Numbered from the stretch's first letter, positions 26,073-39,400 are shown. The stretch is 64,000 nucleotides of DNA from Pterobdella sp. o SKG-2022 (GCA_964035795.1 OZ038322.1:20004674-20068673), one strand, 5' to 3'. Numbers and translations are program-made. The notes: generated from the sequence alone by a model not told the origin.

Positions 26073-26784
26073 GGAAGAAGAAGAAGGAGAAGAAGAGGAA
26101 AGTGAGGAAGAAGACGAAGAACAGGCAAAACATATGCAGCAACAAAAGTTAAAACAGCAAAATCACCTACAAAACCATGTGAAAAAAAATGATGAAAAAA
26201 ATGACGATGAAGAAGAAGAGGATGATGATGAAGAAGAAGACGATGAAGAAGAGCACCAGGTTATAATGAAGAAAAAAGCTCCCCCACCCACCATGCCTAA
26301 GCCGACTATTGTCAAACCTTCTTTGCAGAGACCACCATCAGAATCTGATGAGAGCGAAGAAAGTGAAGAAGAGCAAACTTTTAAGCAAAATTCTAAACCC
26401 ATTCCTGTTTCGAGAACAACGAACCAACAAAACGATGATGATGAAGAAGAATCAGACGAGAGTGAAGACGAATCCCCAAAAACAAAAAACTTTCTGCCAC
26501 AAAAACTTCAAAATGGCACAAAAAAACAAAATATCCAATCATTTAAGATTTCTCCCATTTCTTCAAATCCTCCTCCTCTTCCTTCTTCGTCGCCTCCTTT
26601 AGAAGACGATGATGAAGATTTTGAGGATGACGACTATGGCGAAGATTATACGCCACACAAAACCACCCTAATGACACACTCGAAGTCTGGTGGAACAACC
26701 AAAACAACAAAAACAGTTGTTACCAGAACTGTCGTAACCAAGGGAAGAAGGCATGAAGACCCAAAAGAAGAAACATTCATATAA
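21276..26784 (+). CDS. Ankyrin-repeat protein with a highly acidic poly-Glu tail (unnamed)
   Basis: I do not recognise an ortholog. Exons: 21276-21291, 21545-21615, 21809-21934, 22117-22217, 22427-22503, 22642-22683, 22844-23108, 23385-23460, 23916-23998, 24109-24376, 24433-24675, 24736-24844, 24974-25173, 25246-25420, 25484-26784; phases agree and give 1,050 residues. Residues about 25-215 contain ANK repeats (GADVNMVDVQGSTALGYA; RAGADANALNDFNHSALH). A charged linker follows, then weaker ANK-like repeats at about 375-610 (GMTALDMAI, GSTALGEASKNG, DGRTALLLAAENN). The last exon codes a disordered tail from about 617 with Glu/Asp blocks, 51 consecutive Glu at about 768-818, and a final Thr/Val/Lys-rich stretch (KTVVTRTVVTKG). 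There is no signal peptide or membrane segment. Exon 7 is the least certain: a GTAAGT at about 23003 could be an alternative donor, but only the donor at 23109 keeps phase with the next exon. Confidence 0.8.
25933..26085 (+). repeat. GAA/GAG trinucleotide tract encoding 51 consecutive Glu
   Basis: Every codon from 25933 to 26085 is GAA or GAG, including an almost pure (GAA)n run of about 26 units from about 25957 to 26035. It is part of the last exon of the acidic ankyrin-repeat gene. The long antisense Leu/Phe/Ser frames here are shadows of this tract. Confidence 0.95.
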
Positions 26785-27135
26785 TTCTATTCTTATATAT
26801 TTCGTTTTTTAAAATTTGTATAAGCACTGCTTTTCAAAGCTTGTTTTGCTTATTACTTAAATTCTTTTTTTTTTTTATTTAAAGCCAAATCTCATATCGT
26901 TCGTTTATACGCACATGGAATTTTTTTTTGGATTTTTCTATTGAAAACTCGGGAGTATATTTAGAAACTAAGCAACTGTAACAGGCATTATATTAATTAT
27001 TTTATTGAAGTTTAATCCAAATTTTTATTTAATTTGTTAATGAAGTTCTGTTTGAAACCAAATCTTGAATTTAAATCTTGCGTTCTGTGAAGAAAATATC
27101 AAAAACTGAAATGTGTAAAAATATAATGATAACAA
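26785..27135. other. Short intergenic region between convergent genes
   Basis: AT-rich, 351 bp, shared 3' flank of the acidic ankyrin-repeat gene and the minus-strand gene. No other feature seen. Confidence 0.5.
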
Positions 27136-30100
27136 TTAAACTGACGTTGATAGTAATTCTTTGTGTGAAACTTCGGAATTACCACCTAAAGAACTGCTTC
27201 TTTTTAGAGATATATTCTTGATTAACATGTTATCTTTGCTGAACGAAGCATTTATATCATCAAAAGGACTATTAAAATTGAATAGGTTTTTAGAGATATT
27301 GAATGGATGAAGTGAATGATTCAATGTGCTATGGTAGCTATCACTCATTTTAAGACTTCCACTATCATCAGATATCACTTTGTAATCTGGCGTGAGTTTA
27401 AAAGTTACTTTATCTTTAATATTTTGAATGATACTGGATGGTTCACAACTGTTTTCACTAAAGCGAGGTGTGCTTTTATAATGATCGGAATGATGTTCAA
27501 ATTGAAAGAAATGATAGATTGATGAGGATGAGATGGAGCGTTGACGTGACTTGAGAATACTTTTCATGGCATGAGTATTGCTTGTGTCCACTCTGTATTA
27601 CCAAAATGGTTAAGAATTTCATAGCTGAATTGTAAATTAGTCAAATAAAATGTAGTAAGCCTTGAAAAATTCTACATTTTAAAGCTGAAATTTGTAGAAT
27701 TATCAAATAACTCGCAACAATAATATCGTCTGAACTATAAGCATTATTAATGTTGAAAATTATCGTAACTTTTTAAAAATGACATGAAAGGAATTTTGAA
27801 TTTAAAAAAAAATTTTTCACATATCAATCAAGAGCTTTCTAGGGCTAGGAAAAAAGCTTCAATATACTAGTTAAAAATTTTTATTAGATATTTTTCTACT
27901 TTGTACCTAATTGATTTGAAATTCAATAAAAAATAATTCAACGCTAATATGATATGGAAACCTTAGTTTGTAAACTTTGAAATTTTTGAAGAGAAACTGC
28001 ATGGCTAAACAGAAAAGCAATTCAAAGGGCTTTAAATACTAAGGTTATGCGTGAATAATGTTAAACGCATGCATCCATCTATCATAAAAAAATTAAATGA
28101 GGTATTATATTTTTCTGAGCATCGGAGTTGACCTGCATTCAAATTAGTGACTACAGTTTAAGGCTGCTTTTCTGTTGAAATCTAACTAACAGTAGATTTT
28201 GATAAAATGTATCGATAGACTAATATTCTAGTATCATTGTCATTTGGCTCAGCAAATGACCCCGGTTGACAATGACAAGGCAAACTGCCCAAGTGTGAAA
28301 ACAGAGGATTTCAAACTCGATAATGCCAAGTTGGTCATTATATCACAGGCAGGGTATAACAATGAAGTAATATAACTAATCTAGATCAACTGCTGCCAAT
28401 CCCAGTTAATATAATATAAAAAAAATAATATAACATGGTGCTAATTATATCTTATTTTTACCTATACTCTTCAACTGGAGAATGTATCAATGACTTTGAA
28501 AGTGAGTTGACATGATGGCTATAAGGGAAGATATTCTCTTTATCAAGAGCACCATGCTTTTGATCTACAGAGCTCTTTGAGTCATTTTTCCTTCATGAAA
28601 TATTTTGAAAAACATGAAATACCAAAAGAACTAAAAATGATAATATTGATAAAACTTATTAGCATTGAATTTTGGCCTTTTGATAGACAATTTTGAGTAT
28701 AATAGTATGTTAAATTGAATTTAGAATAAATCATCGTAGAAATTAATGAACAAAGAGAGAAGGAATTTTAGACTTATAGATATAATTAACACTTACAAGG
28801 TTCAATAAATTAAAATAAATAATTAAATCAATATGAAAAAAATGATAGAAACAAATAATTTTTTCTTGATTATCTTTAAAATGAGAAATTTTGATATATA
28901 TTTATTGTTTTATCAAAACTAGAATATCTTATAAGTTCAACCTTATCATAATCCATTAATGAATTAATTTAGAAATTATTAAATATATACAGGGTTAATC
29001 ATAGAAAGATCATGAAAGATCAGAGATAATAATTCAAGTTAAAACACCATGAAAACAGCAAAAAAACCTATAATTACTGAATTCTTAATATGATATCAAA
29101 CAAGAAGCTCTTAGATAAATGTTTAACATTTTTGAAAATTGTACACTGACAACAAAATTTTAACTTTTTAAACAAAAATATCATTTTCCGTAATTAATTA
29201 TTTCTTACTTTATCTTAAAAACCAGCAAAAATATGACAATAAAAAATAATCACTTACTTTTTAACAATTTTGTTACTTGACTTTTCTGAATGGTTTTCAA
29301 ACTTCTCAGAAGTTAATAATTTTTTTTCATAATCCCCGACTTTTTCATTTCCAATAATATTTCGACTATGCATTTGCAATGCATTATTTTCTAGAGAATA
29401 ATCTTCTAATGATTTTTTAATTTCATTAATCATTGCATCATTTGTGAAATCATATTTTGAAAACTCTAGTTTTTTCACACTTTTTTCTAAAAGCTCTTTG
29501 TTTTCTGAACAAAATTTACTTTCATCAAGTATTTCAACACTTTCGAATGCTTCATTTTTGAGAACAAGTTCATTCAATGAATTTTTCTCATCAAAAACAT
29601 TGTAATTGTTTTCAACTTCTCTTGCATCAAAATCATGCAATGATTTCTTAATGGCCTTGATCAGTTCTTCTTCATCATCTAGACATTCATCTTGTACCTC
29701 AATGTTATTATTATTAGATTCTTCTACAGTTCCCACTCTGTCTTCTAGAAACCCTGAGTTTTCTTTTTCAGATTCTGAAAGCTCCTCATTATGTAAAATA
29801 CTCAATTCTTCAACAGAAGATTGTATCTCTTTAGCAAGGCTTACAAACTCTAGAATAACATTTTTTGAGTTTAAATGATTCATGTATATAAAAAAAAAGC
29901 AGAATAAACAATTTGTTGACTTAAAATAGCCAGAAATCAATATAAAGAGTATCTTACATTATCTAGTGATAATGTAAGATACTCTTACAAAAAAATTTGT
30001 GTATTAAGTTTCTCAATAAACCTTAGTGTTTTTTTTTATTATATAGAATAAACAATGATGAAGTTTTACCTGATGATTAATTTTTCAGTAAATTGTGAAA

Positions 30101-30565
30101 ATAATATTTTAAAAAACTTACAAACCGTTTTTTTAATAAATTTCTTTAAGCAAACTCATTTTGGTTTAAAAAACTTTTGATTGAAAAAATTCAATTTCAG
30201 AACAATCAAATGCCAATTTTAATCTAAATTGAAGTGCATAATTCAATAATTTTATGTCAATTTCGCTTAAAAAACAATTTTTAAAACAAACCTGATATAT
30301 TTTTCTCAGGAATAATTAAATTTTCATTCGTAGAATTTATAAGTTCGTTAAAAATCTTCAATAAATATTGCTTTTTCCAACTCTCCATATATAAAAAAAC
30401 CTCTTCCTTTAAAAAAATGAAAATATTAACTTTGAATTTAATATTTATAAAACTTACTTTCATGCTTTGAGATAATGAAATGATTTCATTCAATTCATTT
30501 GTATATTTCATATGGCATGCCTTTGTATTTTTCGAAATTTTAAACAATTTATTGAAAATTTCCAT
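27136..30565 (-). CDS. Unrecognised protein with PP1-docking (SILK, RVxF), KEN-box and UIM-like motifs
   Basis: I do not recognise the family. Exons in coding order: 30565-30458, 30406-30292, 29849-29258, 28590-28462, 27592-27136; phases match and give 466 residues. An in-frame TAA lies upstream of the ATG at 30565. Residues 1-100 look helical (Lys/Glu/Leu-rich), and the rest is mostly disordered, Ser/Asn/Glu-rich. Motifs seen: KEN at 103-105 and at 289-291 (DKENIFP); an acidic UIM-like helix at 132-149 (DDEEELIKAIKKSLHDFD) with the conserved Ala and Ser spacing, and a weaker echo later (NEIKKSLEDYS); SILK at 326-329; KVTF at 376-379, an RVxF-type motif. SILK followed by RVxF is the arrangement of PP1 regulators such as KNL1 and Repo-Man, and KEN boxes are APC/C degrons. 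A cell-cycle PP1 partner is therefore an inference only; each short motif can occur by chance. Confidence 0.75.
28195..28400 (+). repeat. Repeat family A copy
   Basis: Same orientation as 1036-1392. Shared blocks include ATTGTCATTTGGCT, GACAATGACAAGGC and GCAAACTGCCCAAGTGTG. It lies in intron 4 of the minus-strand gene. Confidence 0.6.
29945..29986. repeat. Perfect 19-bp inverted repeat with 4-nt loop
   Basis: AAGAGTATCTTACATTATC, then TAGT, then the exact reverse complement. It lies within intron 2 of the minus-strand gene. It may be a tiny foldback element or a chance structure; no target duplication is clear. Confidence 0.7.
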
Positions 30566-31675
30566 TTTGTTCAATTCAAACTTAATAACGAAACATTATC
30601 TTGACTACAATATCTCATTTTTAAATTTGTTATTTGCGGTACACCTGACTATCACTAGGCGCTTCATTATCGAGAGCATATCATGATGCAAAATGGATTA
30701 CATGAGTGATAATTATAAAAACATAAAAATGTGAACTAAAACAAAAAATGAATCAAATTATTTTTTAATTCATAAAGCTTTTCGATTTTTAAGCAATACC
30801 AATACCATTGAAATCGCTCTATACTTCTCAAAGCTGACAGCACAACTGATATTTAAATAGAAAAGTTTTTTAGTTTTATAAAGCATAGAAGTTTTTCTTC
30901 AATGAAAACTCTTTTAAGCCTGGAATAATGTTGTCCAGAAAAAAACCTACGTGACCTCCAACAAACATTAGAGTTCACAATAAGTTATCTGCCGTTGGAT
31001 TCTCTAAAGATAAAGTTTGTTGAAGTTTTTCTACAAAAAAAATATTAAAGTTGAACAAATAGAATTAAATATAAAAATGATACAATTTCAAGTTTTTTTA
31101 AACCTGGTCATAGTGGTGCATCACACACAGCACACGACCAATTAGTGAGAACTTCGTTATAGCATTGCTTCAGCGCATCTTATACTTACCACCGTCTGGT
31201 GTTTAGATTCTATCAAAATAAAAAATAAATTTGAAAACTTTTATATGAGTTATGCTATCGGTGTTGAACATTTTAAAATAATTTACTTTATCAAGTTGTT
31301 GAGGTAATTTTTTATTGAGAAAAGCCGCATTTGAACAAGCTTGTTGCTCCGTATATTCCAGATAGTTGGGCACTAAACAAAATATCTTCGACTCCGTATT
31401 GGACCAACAGTTAACGTATGTTCCACAGTGTGTTTTTCAAAGCTAAATTTGTCAAGCGCTTTTGACTCTCAGCAAAATCGCTTTAAATACATAAATTTAC
31501 GTTTTCAGCTCATTACCCGCCAAAAGCCTATTTTTGGGAGACGAAATTAATGAATATATTTGAATAATGATTTGTAGTATGAGTAGTTTTTTAGTTTTTA
31601 TTTGTTGTAAGAGATTTAATCGTTTGAGAGAAAACAAAACTTTTTTATTAAAAACTAAACAAAAACGATTTGAAT

Positions 31676-31810
31676 CAAACAATTTTATTAACTGAAAATA
31701 ACACGAAGCTTTTCTTCAGTTGAACTCACATTATCAAGTATACAAACTCGATAATTCTAGTTCAACTAACGAAAAGCTTCGTGTTATTATTCAGTTAATA
31801 ATTGTTTTAT
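31676..31810. mobile_element. Foldback element, copy 2
   Basis: The arms pair AACAATTTTATTAACTGAAA...ACACGAAGCTTTTC with its reverse complement ending ...CAGTTAATAATTGTTTTA; the arms differ by small indels. It shares the AAGCTTTTC core with copy 1, and the AACTCACATTATCAAGTA centre with copy 3. Confidence 0.75.
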
Positions 31811-32354
31811 TCATATCGCAAAATTTTTTTATTTGTGAAACTATTAGTTTCAAGATTGACTAATTTTTCAAAAATTTCAAAGTTCTGAAATTTTCGTATA
31901 ATGTTTTTAGGAGACATATGGGTAGTCCACGAAAAATAAATATTTAATTTTTCCATTGTTTTAATGTGGCAGATAATGGATTAAACGGCTCAATGATACA
32001 GAATTACGCCAAACATCTAAAAAAAAATGATTTTTAGTATATTTTCAAACAAATGCAAACTTGCTGAAGTACTAAGAAAAATCTCTATACTTTAGTATGT
32101 TTTGATACGTGTACGTTACACCTTAAAAACTTAAGATTAAATCTGACAAAAAATACAACAATTTCTATCATAGTTAAATACCATTCTCAGATTATCAGAT
32201 TTCTAGTAAAATAAAAACTATTGAAATTTCGCTTAATAAATGGATAAATGATATTCATGAAAACACGATAATATTTGATGTTTCTTTGAGACAAAGTTTG
32301 TCAATATATTTTCTATATCATCACCAAGAAACTAAATCAATAAATGACTTTTCC

Positions 32355-32690
32355 ACGGAAGCATGGAAAATACTTGGTTTGAGACGCAAAGGTTGTTGAC
32401 ATATTCACCAAGTCCCATATAATTGCCAGCTCCATCGAGTTGGGTTCTGCCGCAGAAACTGCGGAAAAATCAAAAAGCTGCAAATATCGGGACTTGACTG
32501 GCAACAATTATTTCCAACTCATCGCATACGAGAAAACGGTTTGCTGCGGCCCCCATACTGCCAGTTTTGTTAATGAGTTGAGCAGAAAACTGCTCGAGAC
32601 GACTAGGGATCTATTTGAGACAGTCTGGTTGCGCCAGAAAGTCTCCTTGGCAATTGTCGCGGTAATGTTGCCAGTATTCTTTTTTGTCTC
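32355..32690 (+). pseudogene. Remnant of a LINE reverse-transcriptase C-terminus
   Basis: A GC-richer island in AT-rich DNA. In one frame it reads KSHIIASSIELGSAAETAE, then a Tyr/Asp-rich block, then FVNELSRKLLETTRDLFET and LRQKVSLAIVAVML. This is the pattern found at the end of some non-LTR retrotransposon polyproteins (GSAAE..A, FL.ELG.R, L.QR.S.AIQR). Only the C-terminal part remains, with no catalytic domain. Not a host gene. Confidence 0.6.
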
Positions 32691-33425
32691 CGTTCTTCTT
32701 CCTTTCTTTCTTGAATATTTTATTTTATCTTTTACGGTGTTTATTATATTAATCCAAAAAACTTTTTTGTTTTTTTTAGTATTATAAACATAATATTTTT
32801 TTCAAAGTTTTTAATTTTTTTATTTAGAAGTTTTTTAAAAAAATTTATTAATCAAAAGACCACTTTAGAAAAATGTGAAAAAGTTATTTTATTAATAATA
32901 AAATGATTTTGCAAAGTCCTTTGAAAAGATTAAGTTTATTTTCACAAAATTAATTTTCAATAATGAAAAAATTAAATAAATAACATTGAAATGAGTAACT
33001 AATTACTTAAAATATTTTTAATAAAAACTATTAATATTTTTAAACAGAGTTATCGCCCATTCCCAAATATAAATGGCTTTGTACAGTTCTAGAATTAATC
33101 TGTAGTCAATTTGAATCCGATGCCATCTATGTTAGTATATAATCTTATTTTTTTCACTCAATTTATTCAGTTTGTAAAATTTTTCAAGAAAGCGTTTAGT
33201 TTAATATTTTTTTTTCGGTTTAAAACGATTGGTTTTACAGATAAAATAGGTCCCGCCAATATATGTTTAAGTGCTTTCTTTTGTTCAATAAATAATATTC
33301 AGAAGTGCGACTTAAAATGAACTTTAATTTTAATTCATGAAAATTAAGTTAAAATATCCTTTTTTAAATGATTTTAACTTCATTTCCAAAATTCTTTATA
33401 ACTACACCATTGTTGACATTTAAGA

Positions 33426-36400
33426 ATGAAAGAACCGAATTGGGACACAACAAATGGATTGTTTCCCACTGGAAACTCGTCTGACGGTGCGGTAGACTCG
33501 GGATTGATGGCCCCAAATAATGAAAGTACCGATGCTGCTGCAAGAAGATGGGAATCTTCAAATAGATTATACGAAAACCGTTCTTTTTTAGAACATGTAA
33601 CTATCATATACCATAGAATTAAAATTTATTTAATGTAAATTAAATTTTAAAAAATTTCTTAAATTTTGGTTTTTGTTAAGTTTTTCCATTTTAGATATTT
33701 CACTACAATCATCAGGCAATAACGGTGTCAGATCTAGAAAAAGAATTTCATAAGCTATCTACTGAAACAAACAAAGTTATCTGCAAAGAAGACCTAAATT
33801 CTGAATCAAAAAGATGGGAGTCTTCTGTAGGAATATATGAAAATCATTCTCTTCATGTAATAATTCATGAATTACATCATTGTTACATTACAATAATTGT
33901 TTCAACTTCATTTAGGCAATGAATGTAAGTGACCTTGATAAAGAAAAGTATTCATTGGAAAATGACAAAGATTGTGCAAGTATTTGGGCTAATAAAAAAT
34001 CTGAATCTGCTGGGGAGGATGGCATGCATTCATTGAGGTTTGCTTCTATTAGAACTGACCCTTTATGGATGAATAGAGAAGACAACTGGAATGGCAATGG
34101 AGGTATTTTTATTTACTTATTTCTGTTTTGAAAAGAGTAACTTTTGAGTGAGCATAAAAAAACTTTATTTTTATTACATATATCCCTTCATAAAGTTATG
34201 TTTGATTTAAAAATTACTTTGAAGCAGCAGGCGATAATTTAGGAGTGAATATGGCAGAATATGTGTTGGGACCTTCACCTCAGAATCAAATTGGAACTTC
34301 CTTTGTTGGTTTTTCTTTCATATCATTTTTTTGTTTATATTATTATATGTATTCATTTTCAGGAAGAGGATGATGTGATGCGAAAAAAGAAATTTGAAAG
34401 AGATGTTAACAATCGCATGCATGAAAAGCATTCTTCCAGGTAAATTTTATCATAACTTTTATCATAAATTTTCTAACTAAAATTGCTTTTATTTTATTGT
34501 AGACTGGTGCCCTCTTCTCAGACAATATTATCTCGTAATTATGTATCAGAACACACAACTCAAGCCTCAACATCTCTGTCTGCCATGACATCTGAGTCTC
34601 AACTAGGGGATGGCTTTTTTGATTCATTCATCGCACAACAACAATCAGATGGGACTTTTTTTCTTCCTCCTGCTTCAACCTCTGAAGCATTCAATAACAA
34701 CCAACATCCTCTGTTGCAGCAACAAAACACCCATAATAATCTACTGATGTCTTCTGAAGATGAATCAACTTTTCAGACAAACCCCTATTTTACTCAACCT
34801 CCACCTCCTCATTTTGAACAGCTCTCTGAAAATGCTAACCATCTTCAACAAAATGATGTGAGCTTCTTAATGTTGAAAATAATAATCAACGTTGAAATTT
34901 GCGTTTGATATTTATTATAACTATAAGTATTCAGATCACCGTATATTTTATTGTTTTATTTTTAAAATATTTAATCAATTTATGATCTAGATAGCCATTG
35001 ATCACTGAAATAATGCATGTATAATACTAAACAAGAATATTAGCATTACTGAATTGACACTGCCATTAGATGGTGAATGAGCAGCAGATGGCAATGATGC
35101 AACAACGCTTCCCTGCTTACCCTTCTGACCAAATGCTTGGTTATTTTTCTTTCATTGCTTCATCTTGGCTCATCAGAATGTATTTCATGGAATAATTTAG
35201 AAAATTGTTAATTTTAAATTTCTATTCATTTTGCTTCTCTATGCTAACATGGAAATGGCCATGAAAAATAATAATGAGATAAAGTGATAAAAGTATTTAT
35301 CATATTTAACTTATGCAGGAATGTACAAGGGCATGACTTACTTACCTCCCAACCAACCATATCTCATCAACCCTTCCGATCCTCTACTCTCTATCAACTT
35401 CCCAGGTATAACCATCAATTTTTTGAGTATTATATGGTACTCTTCAAACCTAATTCACTGTTTTAGTTAATATATGGATTGTTAGGTTTCTTGTCTTTTT
35501 GATTAATTTTTTTAATTAGCTTTATTTAATTTTGACAGTACAAAAAACTAGTTATAAAGATGTGACATCCAATCTAAATCCATATAATACAGGTCCATGT
35601 TATGGCATGCCTGGCCAATGGCCGCAGATGTACCCAGCAAACAACCATGTACCATTCCCTGCAACATCAGTGGCATCTCCTACATCATCTAAGCCATCAT
35701 CAACCTCATCCAACACCCAGGCAACATTCACTGATATGCATCAAGCTCCAGCCGTCATGCCTTTTCAAGGTCAGTTTTGTTAACTTTACTAAGTAGTATC
35801 AAACTTCGCAAAGTGTAAATGCATTCATAAAAATAACCTATCGTTCATAATGATGCTATAAAGTTAATACCATGAGCAAGAGCTTAGACCAAACACCACA
35901 GGTGGATCTCAGGGGGGAGGCTACCATATTGTCACACCAGCCTTCTACAACCAGAATCCTCCTTTTATGTTGAGCAACAGACCTCCCATGTTACCATTGT
36001 TCAGTCCCATGCTACTGCAGGGCAACAACATTACTGCCAACAATAACAACCATCATCCTCTTGACCAAGGTTGATTCTTTTTTTTACAATACCTATGTAT
36101 GTATTTGCTTGCTGTTTTTATAATATATTTATTGTAATTGTGCTGGAAGCTTTATCTATTGAGTTATGTACAGGTTGCCTTTGGGAGCTCTTGTATGCTT
36201 ACGACTTAATGGTAGGTGCTCAATCTATGGATGAACTATTAGTGAAGTTGAGCACATGGAGATCGGGGATGGAGAAAAAGGAGTTGAGGGTGAATATGGG
36301 TAAGACAAAGCTAATGGTTTCTGGTTCGAACCTTGATGTGTTAAAAAAATCTCGGAAGTATCCTTGTAGTGTATGCCAAGCAGGTGTGAGTAGAAATGCT

Positions 36401-39400
36401 ATTCAGTGTAGAGGCTGCAGGCAACGGGTACACAAGCAGTGGCATAAAAGACCCTCTGACTTCGGATTTTAACTTCCGATGCACTCGTTGCCTTGGTACA
36501 GCAGGGCCTGTTGATGGGAGATTAGTGAAGGAAGTGATGACTGGTGATGAAAAACTGGAAGTTGTCCTAGATTTCTGCTATCTTGAAGATATGTTATCTG
36601 CAGGTGGTGGATGTGAGCTTGCTTCAATAACACGTTGTAAGTGCCTGGGCTAAATTTTGCCAACTTCTTCCACTCCTTGCTTATCGTCATTTATCATTTT
36701 TGACCAGAGGCTGTGTCTACAACCTGTATCAGAAGAGCTATGTTGAAACATGGCCCATACTGTTGAAACATGGCCCATAACAGTTTCTACATTTGAACCG
36801 TCTTAGACGAAATGACCTTGCCATTATTTGCTGGATGTGCAACATCAAAACGAATGATAACGTTTGCTCTCACTCATTCCTTTCAAAACTTGGCATTTGA
36901 TATGTTGAGGTAGTTCTTTGTACAAGCAGGATGAGGTGGTTCGGACATGTAGAGTGTAGCGTGGGTTAGATTTAGATACTTGCAAGAAGCCTGGTAGGCC
37001 CAAAAAGACTAGGAATGAGCTCATATTGAATGCTAAAAGAAAGCTAGACATGGTTTGTGCGGATCCACTCGATAGCTCTGAATGGAAAGGCCGACTTAGA
37101 GATAGAACTTTCAAAGAGCCCAACTCTTGGTAAAGGAAAACGGGCTATAAAAAGGATTTGATTGATTGATTGATTGATTTAAATGTCATTGAAGGATGAA
37201 TCAATGGTGCACCTTTTTTTTAACCAACATTCAAAACAATAGACACAATATTTTTATACCATTTATCATTGAGTAGATAAATTACATGCCTAAAACCATT
37301 GATAATGACCAGTGCCCGAGATGGAGCGTCACGAAGACTTTGAGAGGCCATGTGTCGGCAATGAAGATTCTATTGAACATCCCTACAAACCAAAGCCTGT
37401 CAACAGTATGATTTGCTAAGCATTTCTTAATGTGTAGATAAATCACTTATACCACAGTAGCTTTAGTTTGGATAGTGATGTTTTTTATGAGTAAAAATAT
37501 GTTATTTCACATTCATCATTGGTGTTTGCTTACTTGACCATTCCGCAGTTCCTTTGCTTAAAACATTGTACAATCTATATATCTTCGTTATATTCAGTAT
37601 AGTTATAAGAAACAAAGTTTTATCAAATGATTTTATCATCAAATTTTATCAAATAAACACTAATGCAGACTTGCTGGCGATAATGCCTCCTGTTGGAAAC
37701 ATGCCAACCGTAGAAGACTCTTTCCTAAGGAAGTAAGCTGATTTTAGTTCATGATATTTTTAAACTTTGTCGCCATGATAGTAATTAATTTATATCTGTT
37801 TTTTTATTCTAATAATATTTAATTGAATATGGTTTTTACTGATCTTATTCATATTCAAGTGTATTTCTCAAAAATGTGTTTTGAACCCTATAAAAACATG
37901 GGCTTTAAAGTTATGTTGAAAATGATCACAGCAGTAGTGACGGCAGTAAAAAATGTCAGGGCAGAAGTCAATTGTTGGAGGATTTTAGGTCCTCTCGCAT
38001 GTCATCACTGCAAGTCAAAGACCTTGTCAAACATGTTGTTGAGTTCTCAACTGACCAACATGGCTCGAGGTTTGTGCTGCTTTCAATGTTGGATTAGTAG
38101 AGATAATTATGTAAGTTATATCATTCTAGACTACATTATAAATGGCCTAAAAATTTCTTCAAAACAGATTTATTCAGCAGAAGTTGGAGTATGCATCACA
38201 GAGTGACAACCAAATAATCTTCAATGAGATCTTATCATCAGCATACACCCTCATGACTGACGTCTTTGGTAACTACGTCATTCAGAAGTTCTTTGAGCAT
38301 GGTACACCAGAGCAGAAAAGAACCCTGGCATTAAGAGTTAAAGGGAATGTGTTGACGTTAGCTTTGCACATGTATGGCTGTAGGGTGATCCAAAAGGCCC
38401 TTGAGTCCATACCTCCTGAGATGCAGGTGTGTGTGGTTCACCATTGGGTTGTGTCCTTATTCTTAATTGTGGTTTACCTAATGGTTTTGTATCATTGAAA
38501 TTTGATCACTTTTTGTTTTATATTTTAATGATATCAAAATAAATTTATACAATGTCTCTGAAAAGTTATAAAAAAATGCATGTTAAGTATTTTTTCATGA
38601 AAATCTTGGTGCGTTGATTAAGTTTTTCAATGTCTTGTCCACGTTATTTATCGACTCATAATTATAATTAATATGGTAGGTAGAGTTAGTGAAGGAGTTG
38701 GATGGCAGCATTCACAAGTGTGTCAAGGACCAGAATGGCAACCATGTGGTGCAAAAGTGTATTGAAACCATTGACCCCAAGCATCTCAACTTTATCACTG
38801 ATGCTTTTAAGGGACAGGTGAGTTTAATCATCCTTGTCTTAACCATCTTATTTTCAATGAAGATTTTTTTCATTGGATTCTGTTACTATTTACCATTGTC
38901 TCATAATCTGTCTATAAACTTTTTTATATTTATATGTTTTGTTTTGTATTGTGTATTTCTGATGCTAATTTTGTTTCCAAACTCTTACCAAATATTGCTG
39001 ATACTTATTTATTACGTATCTTGAAAGTTTTTTTCAAAATGTAATTTTATGACAAATACATGAAATATTTTTCTAACTTAATAGTTAATAAAAGGTCTTT
39101 TAAGCTTTAAATAATGTGATAAAAATAACTCGCCTAGGTGATCCAATTAGCAGTTCATCCATATGGTTGCAGGGTGATACAACGCATCCTTGAGTACTGC
39201 CTACCTGAACAAGTTTGTTATTATTGGTCATTAAGTATTTTTAAAAGACTATAAGTTTGATTTTTGGCAAAAATATTCGTTTTAGATTTAATTATGGGAC
39301 AGTTGTATTAAAGTTAGATTTCATCTTTGTTGTTTCCCATCCAATTTCGAGGATGGTATTAAACTCATTTAGTAAAGTGTAGAGGGAACACTGAACTCAA

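Larger units (their letters stand above)
30566..33425. other. Divergent intergenic region between the minus-strand gene and Pumilio
   Basis: Holds the two presumed promoters, a foldback element (31676-31810) and a LINE remnant (32355-32690). A patch at 30940-31450 is less AT-rich than its flanks, but I could not assemble a coding exon there. Confidence 0.5.

Noticed and set aside
25534..26145. Long minus-strand open frames of Phe, Leu or Ser
   Set aside because: They are antisense readings of the GAA/GAG tract and have no complexity or splice signals.
33364..33607. Minus-strand frames over Pumilio exon 1
   Set aside because: They are shadows of the plus-strand exon, which continues in phase into the rest of Pumilio.
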